This document shows, one piece after another, positions 24,432 through 31,610 of a stretch of 64,000 nucleotides of DNA (positions are counted from its first letter, which is position 1; each line of letters begins with the position of its first letter). A program made the position numbers and the translations under genes. Under the pieces are notes generated by a model. It searched no databases. It was not told the origin of the DNA and saw only the letters and a list, made by a program, of their open reading frames with translations. This DNA comes from VBDM01 sp035651815 (GTDB taxonomy: Bacteria; Pseudomonadota; Gammaproteobacteria; Burkholderiales; SG8-39), in contig DASRFB010000027.1 of assembly GCA_035651815.1 (NCBI GenBank), forward strand, positions 11,314 to 75,313, read 5' to 3'.

Positions 24432-25241
24432 CTACTTCACCACGGCGGACGCAATGACCGCCGGCATGGCGAGATCGATCCCGCCCGCGCCCGCGTGCGC
24501 GGCTGCGCCGCTCTCGATCGCCGCGCGGACGCGCGCGAGCGCGGCCGGCGCCTGCGCGCGCAGCAGCGCTCCCGTGCGCGCGGTGCTCTCGAGCATCGCC
24601 TGGAACAGCGCCGCTGGCGACGCGAGCCGCCAGGTCTGGGAGAGCTCGGCGACATGCGGGCGCTCGAACCCCGCCGCCGTGAGCGCGCGCACGCACTCCG
24701 CCGGGTCGCTGAAGCGGAAAAACGGCGGCCCGGGCGGCAGGGGCACTGCGGGATCGCCGTGCGTCTTCACCGCGTCGAGCACGATCGCGAAAGCGACGGC
24801 GCGCTCGGGCGCGGCCCACACGGAGAACGCCACGCGCCCGCCGGGCGCGAGCACGCGGCGGGCCTCGGCTAGCGCGCGGTCGGGATCCGAGAAGTGCAGC
24901 AGGCCGTAGGCGACGACCACGGCGTCGAAGCTGCCGGCGCCGAACGGCAGCGCCTGCGCATCACCCTCGCGGTAGTCGACCCCGCGATGCAGCCGCCGCG
25001 CTTGCGCGACCATCTCGGAGGAGAAATCGACGCCGGTCGCGCGCGCGCCGCGGCGTACGGCCGCGGCCGCCACGTATCCCGGACCGGAGGCGACGTCGAG
25101 AAGGCGCGTCCCGCGCGCGGCGGCCACGGCGTCGAGAAGCGACCCGATGCTCTGCGACGTCAGGGCCCCGAAATAGTCGTGATACGGCGCGGCGACCGAC
25201 TGCCAGCGCGAGCGCTCGAACTCGGCGAAGGCGTCCGTCAT
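24432..25241 (-). CDS. Class I SAM-dependent methyltransferase
   Basis: This 269-residue protein has the SAM motif I LLDVASGPGYVAAAA, motif II ATGVDFSSEMVAQA, then EGDAQALPFGAGSFDAVV and LLHFSDPDRALAEARRVLAPGG. This is the Methyltransf_11 pattern shared by UbiE-like and small-molecule methyltransferases. The start overlaps the stop of the Bug receptor (ATGA), and the stop is 26 bp before the VOC gene, so it belongs to the same run of genes. Substrate unknown. Confidence 0.88.
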   Translation of the reverse strand: MTDAFAEFERSRWQSVAAPYHDYFGALTSQSIGSLLDAVAAARGTRLLDVASGPGYVAAAAVRRGARATGVDFSSEMVAQARRLHRGVDYREGDAQALPFGAGSFDAVVVAYGLLHFSDPDRALAEARRVLAPGGRVAFSVWAAPERAVAFAIVLDAVKTHGDPAVPLPPGPPFFRFSDPAECVRALTAAGFERPHVAELSQTWRLASPAALFQAMLESTARTGALLRAQAPAALARVRAAIESGAAAHAGAGGIDLAMPAVIASAVVK

Positions 25242-26185
25242 TCCACGCGCACGCCGAAGCGCCCGATGACCTTCGCCCACTTGTCGGACTCGGCGCGGAC
25301 GAACGCGAGGAACTCCTCGGGCGTGCCGCCGACGACGTCGAACCCCTGTCCCTCGAGCTTCGCGCGCACGCCGGCATCGGCGAGCGCCGCCACGGTCGCG
25401 CCGTGCAGCCGCGCGACGACCCCTTTCGCGGCGCCGGCGGGGACCAGCATCCCGACCCACGACTGCGATGCGAAGCCGGGCAGCGTCTCGGCGACGGTCG
25501 GCGTGTCCGGGAGCTGCGCGATGCGCCTCGCGCTGCCGATGGCGAGCGCCTTGATGCGGCCGGCTTTCACCTGCGGGATCGCCTGCGGCGCCGACACGAA
25601 CATCACGTTCACCTGCCCGCCGACCAGGTCGACCATCATCGGTGCGCCGCCCTTGTACGGCACGTGCACCATGTCGAGGCCGGCGCGCTCGGAGAGCAGC
25701 AGCGCGTTGAGGTGGTTCGAGCTGCCCGCGCCGACGGTCGCGTACGTAACCCTCCCCGGATTGGCCTTGGCGTAGTCGACCAGCTGCGCCACGCTCGACG
25801 GCGCGAAGTCGAGCGCCGCGACCAGCGCCTGTGGCGAGGTGACGAGCAGGCTGACGTGCGCGAACGAGCGGAACGGGTCGTAGCCGGGATTCTTGTAGAG
25901 CAGGTGGTTCACCGCGTGCGTATCGAACACGAGCAGCACGGTATGGCCGTCGGGCGCCGCCTTCGCGGCCTCGGCCTCGCCGATCGCGCCGCCCGCGCCC
26001 GCACGGTTCTCGACCACGATCGGGTGCCCGAGTGCCTCGGCGAGCTTCGGCCCGACAACGCGCCCGACGCCGTCGACGGTGCCGCCCGCGGGCCAAGGGA
26101 CGATCATCCGGATCGGCTTCGAGGGATACGACTGCGCGAAGACCGCGGAACAAAACAGCAATATCGCGACGGCTAGCGGGCGCAT
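25238..26185 (-). CDS. Bug/TctC-family periplasmic solute-binding receptor
   Basis: This 315-residue receptor has a clear signal peptide (AILLFCSAVFAQ) followed by the family hallmark YPSKPIRMIVPWPAGGTVD, and later HVPYKGGAPMMVDLVGGQVNVMF. It is the first gene of the minus-strand run that leads into the HyuA/HyuB catabolic genes, so the operon's substrate is probably imported or sensed through it (inference). It is divergent from the GST gene, with 59 bp between starts. No permease partner is nearby. Confidence 0.9.
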   Translation of the reverse strand: MRPLAVAILLFCSAVFAQSYPSKPIRMIVPWPAGGTVDGVGRVVGPKLAEALGHPIVVENRAGAGGAIGEAEAAKAAPDGHTVLLVFDTHAVNHLLYKNPGYDPFRSFAHVSLLVTSPQALVAALDFAPSSVAQLVDYAKANPGRVTYATVGAGSSNHLNALLLSERAGLDMVHVPYKGGAPMMVDLVGGQVNVMFVSAPQAIPQVKAGRIKALAIGSARRIAQLPDTPTVAETLPGFASQSWVGMLVPAGAAKGVVARLHGATVAALADAGVRAKLEGQGFDVVGGTPEEFLAFVRAESDKWAKVIGRFGVRVE

Positions 26186-26244
26186 GGGAAGTCTCCGGCG
26201 TGAAAGGTTAGCATCGTTCCTTCGCCCGCAGCTTCGGAGACCCC

Positions 26245-26961
26245 ATGCGCTACGCCCTCTATTACTGGCCGTCGATCCCCGGCCGCGGCGAATTCGTCCG
26301 CCTCGCCCTCGAGGACGCGGGCGCCGACTACGTCGACGTCGCGAGGGCGCGCGGCGGCGTCCCCGCGATGCTGCGCTTCATGGCGCGGCGCTCGCTCGCG
26401 CACCCGCCCTTCGCCTGCCCGTTCCTGGTCGCGGGCAAGCTCGTGATCGGGCAGACGGCGAACATCCTGCTGTGGCTCGGCCCGCGCCTCGGCCTCGCGC
26501 CGCGCGACGACGGCGCGCGCTTGTGGATCCATCAGCTCCAGCTCACGATGGCGGATCTCCTGGTCGAGGCGCACGACGTGCACCACCCGCTCGGCGGCTG
26601 GCGCTACTACGAGGACCAGAGGCGCGAGTCGAAGGCGCGCGCCGCGGGCTTCCGCAAGGAGCGGCTGCCCGCGTTCCTCGACTACTTCGAGCGCGTGATC
26701 CGCTCGAACCCGGCGAAGAGCGGCTGGCTCGCCGGGCGGCGCGCGACCTACGCGGACCTGTCGCTCTTCCAGGTGGTCGCGGGCCTGCGCTACGCCTTCC
26801 CGCGCGCGATGGCGCGCGCCGAGCGCCGGCGCGGGCGCGTCGCCGAGCTGCACGAGCGCGCGGCGAAGCGCGCGCGCCTCGCCGCCTACCTCGCTTCCGA
26901 GCGGCGGCTGCCTTTCAACACGATGGGGATCTTCCGGTATTACCCGGAGCTCGACGGCTGA
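26245..26961 (+). CDS. Glutathione S-transferase-like protein
   Basis: This 238-residue protein has a thioredoxin-like N-terminal domain (YALYYWPSIPGRGEFVRLALEDAG, with the Tyr/Ser region of GST active sites), a cis-Pro segment near ACPFLVAGK and QTANILLWLG. An all-helical C-terminal domain follows, with the ATYADLSLFQVV motif of the GST fold. The resemblance to glutathione-binding GSTs is good but the true substrate is unknown. It is divergent from the Bug receptor gene. Confidence 0.85.
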   Translation: MRYALYYWPSIPGRGEFVRLALEDAGADYVDVARARGGVPAMLRFMARRSLAHPPFACPFLVAGKLVIGQTANILLWLGPRLGLAPRDDGARLWIHQLQLTMADLLVEAHDVHHPLGGWRYYEDQRRESKARAAGFRKERLPAFLDYFERVIRSNPAKSGWLAGRRATYADLSLFQVVAGLRYAFPRAMARAERRRGRVAELHERAAKRARLAAYLASERRLPFNTMGIFRYYPELDG

Positions 26962-26965
26962 CGCG

Positions 26966-27148
26966 TCAGGGGACGAGGGTCAGCGCGTTCGCCGCGGCCG
27001 CGAGCGCGAGCAGGCTGCCGTCGCCGATGTGCCCGAGCGCGTCGGCGATGTCCTTCGCGCACGCGGCGAACAGGATCGCGAGCGGCGCGCCGATCGCCGC
27101 CGCCACGGTCACCATCCAGTCGAGCTTCGTTCGCATCAAGTCGGTCAT
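26966..27148 (-). CDS. Small hydrophobic membrane protein
   Basis: This is a 60-residue protein that I do not recognise. It has one clear hydrophobic segment (VTVAAAIGAPLAILFAACA) and a second weaker one near the C terminus (LLALAAAANALTLV), so it is probably an inner-membrane peptide. GGGGA lies 5 bp before the chosen ATG. The gene ends 4 bp from the convergent GST gene. Confidence 0.5.
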   Translation of the reverse strand: MTDLMRTKLDWMVTVAAAIGAPLAILFAACAKDIADALGHIGDGSLLALAAAANALTLVP

Positions 27149-27434
27149 GGGGTTCCCCGGGTTGCTTTTCAAGATCGTGCGTTGTGCGAGGCAGCAAGCG
27201 CCGTGCCAATGCCGCCGGTTGTCGCTTCGCCCTTGATCGGAAGCGGTTTTTCACCGGGCGCCGGCGCGCCGCCTGTCGCGCCCGGGCGACGGATGCCCCG
27301 GCAAGGGGCGTGCGCGAGCGCCCATGCACCCCTCCGAAGCGCTTGCTCCAGCCGGCTCAATGCGGCGCCCGACCGGACACGCGCCCGCCGCGCGTAGCCT
27401 CGGGCTGTTCTCCACTCGTCGCGAAGGACCAGCC
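27149..27434. other. Longest intergenic stretch, 286 bp, no gene recognised
   Basis: The gap separates the small membrane protein from the first TbpB-like lipoprotein gene, transcribed outward on both sides. It is G+C-rich throughout. I see a short stem (GCCCC-GGCAA-GGGGC near 27293-27307) but no convincing sigma-70 promoter, known riboswitch or RNA gene. Any promoter for the lipoprotein gene should be here. Confidence 0.5.
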
Positions 27435-28343
27435 GTGAAGACGCCACTCATCGCCGCCGTGCTTGCGGCCTGCACGCTCGCCGCCTGCGGCGGCGGCGGA
27501 GGAGGAGGAGGCGCGAGCGCCATGCGCGCGCCGAGCAGCGAGCAGGCGCCCGTCACGGGCTCGGGCACCGATCTCACCGCGATGTCGACGCCGACCGCGC
27601 TCGCGGTCGGCTCGGTCGCGCGCATGGACACGAGCGCGGGCGCGTTCACGCCCGCGGTCACCTTCTCCAACGCGCCGACGGTGCGGATCGCCATCCCGGC
27701 GCTCGGCGTCGACGACACCTTCACGCAGGCCGACGTGGTCTCGACCAACGTCATCGCGGGCGTGCAGATCCCCACGGCGCGCCGCTCCGACGCGCAGGGC
27801 GTGCGCACCCTCACCTACATCGTGCCGTCGAACGGCCCGTCGGGCCTGCGCTTCTCGAGCCTCGGAATCTGGGACCGCGCCGATCTCACCACCGGCACGA
27901 TCAACCAGCAGGCCGCGATCTCCTTCGGCACCCGCACCGCGGGCGGCGACATCCCGACGACGGGAACCGCGACCTACAGCGGCTTCCTGCTCGGCAACGC
28001 GACCGAGCTGGGCGGCAAGCAGTTCTCGATCAGCGCGCTCGCTTCGGCGACCGCCGACTTCGGCGCGCGCTCGGTCGCGCTCTCGAGCACGGGCTCGGGC
28101 AAGACCGACCGCGCGACCGGCATCCTGGTCTCCGACCCCGGCTACAACGTCACGGGCAGGCTCACGTACGCGGCCGGCGCGAACGCGCTCTCGGGCACGG
28201 CGAGCTCGACCAACGGCAAGACCGGCTCCGCGGCGGGCACCTTCTACGGCCCGCAGGCCGCCGAGCTCGGCGTGACCTTCTCGCTCGCGAACGGCGCGAG
28301 CGCGACCCCGTTCGTCGGCGGCGCGGCGCTCAAGCGCCAGTGA
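27435..28343 (+). CDS. TbpB-like surface lipoprotein, paralogue 1 (probable Slam cargo)
   Basis: This 302-residue lipoprotein has a signal ending TLAAC (Cys18) followed by eight glycines, the flexible anchor typical of surface-exposed TbpB-type lipoproteins. The C-terminal half reads as one transferrin-binding-protein-B-like beta-barrel: TGTATYSG, then repeated strands, then the hallmark GTFYGPQAAELGVTF near the end. The GTG at 27435 was chosen because AAGGA lies 6 bp upstream and the signal peptide begins there. A paralogue of the same layout is at 35061-36017, next to a Slam gene. Ligand unknown; nothing shows that it binds transferrin. Confidence 0.82.
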   Translation: MKTPLIAAVLAACTLAACGGGGGGGGASAMRAPSSEQAPVTGSGTDLTAMSTPTALAVGSVARMDTSAGAFTPAVTFSNAPTVRIAIPALGVDDTFTQADVVSTNVIAGVQIPTARRSDAQGVRTLTYIVPSNGPSGLRFSSLGIWDRADLTTGTINQQAAISFGTRTAGGDIPTTGTATYSGFLLGNATELGGKQFSISALASATADFGARSVALSSTGSGKTDRATGILVSDPGYNVTGRLTYAAGANALSGTASSTNGKTGSAAGTFYGPQAAELGVTFSLANGASATPFVGGAALKRQ

Positions 28344-28344
28344 G

Positions 28345-31149
28345 CTAGAACGAGCGGCCCACCCGGATGTAGGCGACGGTGCGGCCGTTCTCGTCGACGC
28401 CGTGCGCGACGCCGGCGCGGAACTGCGCGCCGAAGAGATAGCCCGCGCGCGCCTCGGCCAGCAGCTCGACGCCGTAGCCGCGGCGAAAGCGCCGCTGCTC
28501 GAGCGCGTCCCAGGCCGCGCCCGCGTCGGCGAACACGTTCAGCGACACGCGGTTCACGCCGATCGGCGGCACCATGGTGGCGCGGTCGATGTCGGCGAGC
28601 GGCGTGCGCCACTCGAGCGTGCCGAGCCGCGCGCGGTGGCCGATGAGCCCCGGGTCGCCCGGGTCGTAGCCGCGCAGGGGAAAGCGCCGCTGGTTCAGGA
28701 CCGGCAGCGAGTAGCCGTAGGTCTCCTCGGTGAAGACGCCGCCGAGCTCCGCGGGCTCGGCCTGCGGCTGCGCGTAGAACTCGTTCCAGCGGCCCGAGAG
28801 CACGGTCTTCCCGAGCGGGACGAAGACGCGCCAGTCGGCGCGGTAGGCGTTGCCGTCGAACTCGCCGCGCAGGCGGTTCGAGGTCTCGGCGAACAGGCGC
28901 AGCTGCTGCCCTTGCGTCGGGCCCTCGCCGTACCACTGCCAGCGCCGGCTGTCGTAGCCGGCGACGAGCGCGCCGACGCGCTCGTCGCGCGGGCGCGTGC
29001 TGGCCGAGTCGACGAAGTGCAGCACCTCGCGGTCGAGCGCCGCGCCCAGGCCCCAGTACAGGCTCCAGTCGAGCCGCACGTAGCGCCAGGTCGAGACCCA
29101 TTGCGCGGTCTCGTCGATCTCGTACTCGCTGATCTTGCGGCGGAAGCTGTTCTCGTCGGAGCCCGGCTCGTTGGCCTTGACCGTCATGCTGCGGTCGAGG
29201 AAGACGCCGTGCCGGCCGTCGTACACGTAGGCGGCGCTGCCGAGGAACTCGCGCTCGCTCGTCTCCCACAGCGGCGAGAGGCTGTACTCGTGCAGGCCGA
29301 GCGCGTCGGCGCCGCTCGTGGTCGCGCCGAAGGCGACCATGCCGTCGGCGGCGACGAACTGCGGCAGCCACCAGCGCGGCGCCATCGAGGGCAGCGGCCA
29401 GTAGGTGCGGTCGGGCGTCGCGGCCGCGGGCGGCACCGGCGCCCCGGCGGCGGTGGCGGCTGCGACGGTCGCTTCCTTTCGTTCCAGCGGCGCCTGCGGC
29501 ATCCGGCGCGCCCGCAGGATGTCGCCGTTCGCCTCGATGGTGGTGAGCAGCATCTCGCCGCCGACCGGCGCGCTGATGTCCTGCACGCCGTAAGGCGCCT
29601 GGGTCCAGCGCGAAAGGCGGCGCGACGAGCGCGAGTACGACCAGACGTTGTAGACCTTGCCGTAGTCGGCGACGAAGAAGACCTCGTCCTCGGAATCGCC
29701 GAAGCGCGGCGAGTGCTTGACCGCGGAGTCGGCGACGAGCTCGGTCGCGCGGCCGTCCCCGACCTCGAGCAGCGTCCAGCGCCCGCCGCGCCAGCTCGTC
29801 ACGATCACGCTCGAGCCGCGCGCGGCGACGCCCGTGATCATCTCGCCCGGCGTCGCGCGGTAGAGCGTCGACTGCCCGGCGCCGTCGGCGCCCACGAGCA
29901 CGACCTGCCCCTCGCCGCCCGCGATGCGCAGCGCGACGATGCGGCCGTCGGCGAGCGGCGCGGTGAAGCGCAGGCGCGCGCAGTGCGTCAGCCGCTCGAA
30001 GCCGCCGAAGACGCCCGTGCCGCCGCGCCAGAGATCGTAGTAGTAGTTGTAGTTGCCGCAGATCTCGGGCTGCGCGAGCAGCGGCCGGCCCGCGGCGTCG
30101 ATCGACAGGCGCGTGCCGGGCTCGACCTCGCGCACGACGCGCGGCTCGCCGCCCGGGCGCTGCTCGACGAGCTTCGGGCGCGTGTAGCCGTCGTGGCGCA
30201 CGTACCAGCGCGTGCCGTCGGGCGCGATCGCGGGGCTCGCGATCGAGAAGGCCTGGAGCAGCGCGTCGCCCACGTCGGGCGCGGGGCGCGGCGCGCGGAA
30301 GCGCGCGTCGAGCCAGTCCAGGTACTCGACCCAGAGCACGTCCATCGGCTTGCCCGTCGCCGGCAGCGGGTTGTTCTGCATCCGGAACGGCAGCAGGTCG
30401 TCGCTGTAGTTGTCGACGTAGCGGAACACCGCGTCCGGGCCGTAGCGCTCGGCGAGGAACATGTAGAAGTAGCTGCCGTAGAGATAGTCGCGGTTGAGCG
30501 GGAAGCCGCGGCCGTCGGCGTGGATCTCGCGCAAGGGACGCAGCCCGCGGTCGACCTCGGCGCGCATCATGCCCTCGAAGAAGCTCTGCCCGAGCCGCCC
30601 GTAGCCGCCCGAGGCCTCGGACTCCGAGTACACCGCGAGCCCCTCCTTCACCCACGACGGACCCCAGAGGTTGGGCAGCGTGTTCGGCAGCGGCAGCGGT
30701 ACGCGGCCGAAGACGTTTCGCAGCACGAGCGGGCCGCGGCGCGCCTTGTCCATGTGCACGATGTGCGTGAGCTCGTGCGAGATCACCATCTCCATCCAGC
30801 CGCGGTTCTGCAGCAGCTCGCCCTCGTCGGGCGGCGAGAGGTAGATCGCGAACTCGTTGAACGGCAGCGGCGTCGACCAGCCGTTCGAGAAGTCGGCCGA
30901 ATCGAGGATCAGAAGGTGCACGCGCGACTCGGGCCGCCACTGGAGCAACCCGGTGATGCGCGGGTAGACGCTCTCGGCGACCTGCGCGGCGACGTCGGCC
31001 TGCGCGCGGTTCCGGTCGGGGAAGTGCACCGAGAAGTGCTCGGTGTCGAAGGTCCTCCAGCGCAGGCCCGGGTCCACGAACTGCGCCCGCGCCGCGGGCG
31101 CCGCGAGCAGCAGAGCGAACGCCACGACGATGCGCGCGAAACGGGCCAT
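28345..31149 (-). CDS. Outer-membrane protein with zincin domain, propeller repeats and barrel
   Basis: This 934-residue protein has a signal peptide ending near PAARAQ. The N-terminal region is a gluzincin-like peptidase: HELTH at 125-129 and WVKEGLAVY with Glu169 as the likely third zinc ligand. The middle (about 240-560) looks like TolB/WD40-type propeller blades (for example SVVKHSPRFGDSEDEVFFVADYGK-type repeats). The C-terminal third is rich in alternating strands and ends YIRVGRSF, with the terminal Phe of BamA-assembled barrels. The ATG at 31149 has GGGGAGAGG just upstream. Function unknown; a membrane-anchored protease or peptide sensor is possible. Confidence 0.78.
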   Translation of the reverse strand: MARFARIVVAFALLLAAPAARAQFVDPGLRWRTFDTEHFSVHFPDRNRAQADVAAQVAESVYPRITGLLQWRPESRVHLLILDSADFSNGWSTPLPFNEFAIYLSPPDEGELLQNRGWMEMVISHELTHIVHMDKARRGPLVLRNVFGRVPLPLPNTLPNLWGPSWVKEGLAVYSESEASGGYGRLGQSFFEGMMRAEVDRGLRPLREIHADGRGFPLNRDYLYGSYFYMFLAERYGPDAVFRYVDNYSDDLLPFRMQNNPLPATGKPMDVLWVEYLDWLDARFRAPRPAPDVGDALLQAFSIASPAIAPDGTRWYVRHDGYTRPKLVEQRPGGEPRVVREVEPGTRLSIDAAGRPLLAQPEICGNYNYYYDLWRGGTGVFGGFERLTHCARLRFTAPLADGRIVALRIAGGEGQVVLVGADGAGQSTLYRATPGEMITGVAARGSSVIVTSWRGGRWTLLEVGDGRATELVADSAVKHSPRFGDSEDEVFFVADYGKVYNVWSYSRSSRRLSRWTQAPYGVQDISAPVGGEMLLTTIEANGDILRARRMPQAPLERKEATVAAATAAGAPVPPAAATPDRTYWPLPSMAPRWWLPQFVAADGMVAFGATTSGADALGLHEYSLSPLWETSEREFLGSAAYVYDGRHGVFLDRSMTVKANEPGSDENSFRRKISEYEIDETAQWVSTWRYVRLDWSLYWGLGAALDREVLHFVDSASTRPRDERVGALVAGYDSRRWQWYGEGPTQGQQLRLFAETSNRLRGEFDGNAYRADWRVFVPLGKTVLSGRWNEFYAQPQAEPAELGGVFTEETYGYSLPVLNQRRFPLRGYDPGDPGLIGHRARLGTLEWRTPLADIDRATMVPPIGVNRVSLNVFADAGAAWDALEQRRFRRGYGVELLAEARAGYLFGAQFRAGVAHGVDENGRTVAYIRVGRSF

Positions 31150-31167
31150 GCCTCTCCCCGGCTTTCT

Positions 31168-31173
31168 TATAAT
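31168..31173. promoter_or_regulatory. Candidate -10 in divergent promoter region
   Basis: TATAAT on the plus strand, and TATAAG on the minus strand shifted by one base, lie in the 86-bp gap between the barrel protein and the cytochrome gene. The minus-strand version would give a leader of about 15 nt before the barrel gene. No clear -35 on either strand. Confidence 0.35.
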
Positions 31174-31235
31174 GCCGGCACGATCATAGACCATTGCCGT
31201 ATATTTATGGCCGGTTCCGCAGAGGAGGCGCCCGG

Positions 31236-31601
31236 ATGAGATTTTTCCCGATCATCGTCGTGCTGGCCGTGGTAACGGGTCAGGCGCTCGCGCAGCAGCG
31301 TCCTTCGACAGGGTCAGGTCCTTCGACAAGCTCAGGACGATCGGCGGCCAACGCGTTTCCCGACGCGCCGGGCAAGGAGGTGCTGGTCGCCAAGTGCTTC
31401 CAGTGCCACAGCCCGAACATGTGGTCCGACCTGCATCAGGACCGCCGCGCATGGGAGGCGACGCTGTACCGCATGGTGGGACGCGGCGCGCTCTGGAGCG
31501 AGGACGAGATCCGCAAGATGGCCGACTACCTCGGCGCGACGCACGCGCGCGAGCCGTCGGTGTTCGGGCGCGAGCCCGTGCAGTCGCCCCCGGCGCGGTA
31601 A
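31236..31601 (+). CDS. Periplasmic c-type cytochrome
   Basis: This 121-residue secreted protein has a signal peptide (IIVVLAVVTGQALAQ) and one haem c site, CFQCH at residues 54-58. The following NMW, DRRAWEATLYRMVGRGALW and EDEIRKMADYL segments resemble the cytochrome c domain of quinohaemoprotein-type dehydrogenases. Residues 23-34 (PSTGSG then PSTSSG) are encoded by a tandem 18-bp repeat that looks inserted between the signal peptide and the mature domain. GGAGG precedes the ATG. The Tat-exported ThDP enzyme starts 9 bp after its stop, so the two probably work together in the periplasm, with the cytochrome as electron acceptor (inference). Confidence 0.85.
   Translation: MRFFPIIVVLAVVTGQALAQQRPSTGSGPSTSSGRSAANAFPDAPGKEVLVAKCFQCHSPNMWSDLHQDRRAWEATLYRMVGRGALWSEDEIRKMADYLGATHAREPSVFGREPVQSPPAR
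31301..31344. repeat. Two tandem copies of a dispersed short repeat inside the cytochrome gene
   Basis: TCCTTCGACAGGGTCAGG (31301-31318) is followed at once by TCCTTCGACAAGCTCAGG (31319-31336) and then ACGATCGG. The second matches a short repeat common in many proteobacterial genomes. The 18-bp period keeps the reading frame, and the segment encodes a Pro/Ser/Thr/Gly linker. Confidence 0.7.
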
Positions 31602-31610
31602 GGAGAGGCC

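Noticed and set aside
27514..27531. GGAGGAGGAGG triplet run encoding the Gly anchor of lipoprotein 1
   Set aside because: In-frame triplet repeats could vary in number, but length change would only alter linker size; no evidence for phase variation from one sequence.
28402..31239. A 945-codon open frame on the plus strand opposite the barrel protein
   Set aside because: Arg/Ala/Val-biased composition with no domain, no signal and no ribosome-binding site; it is a mirror of the high-G+C minus-strand gene.
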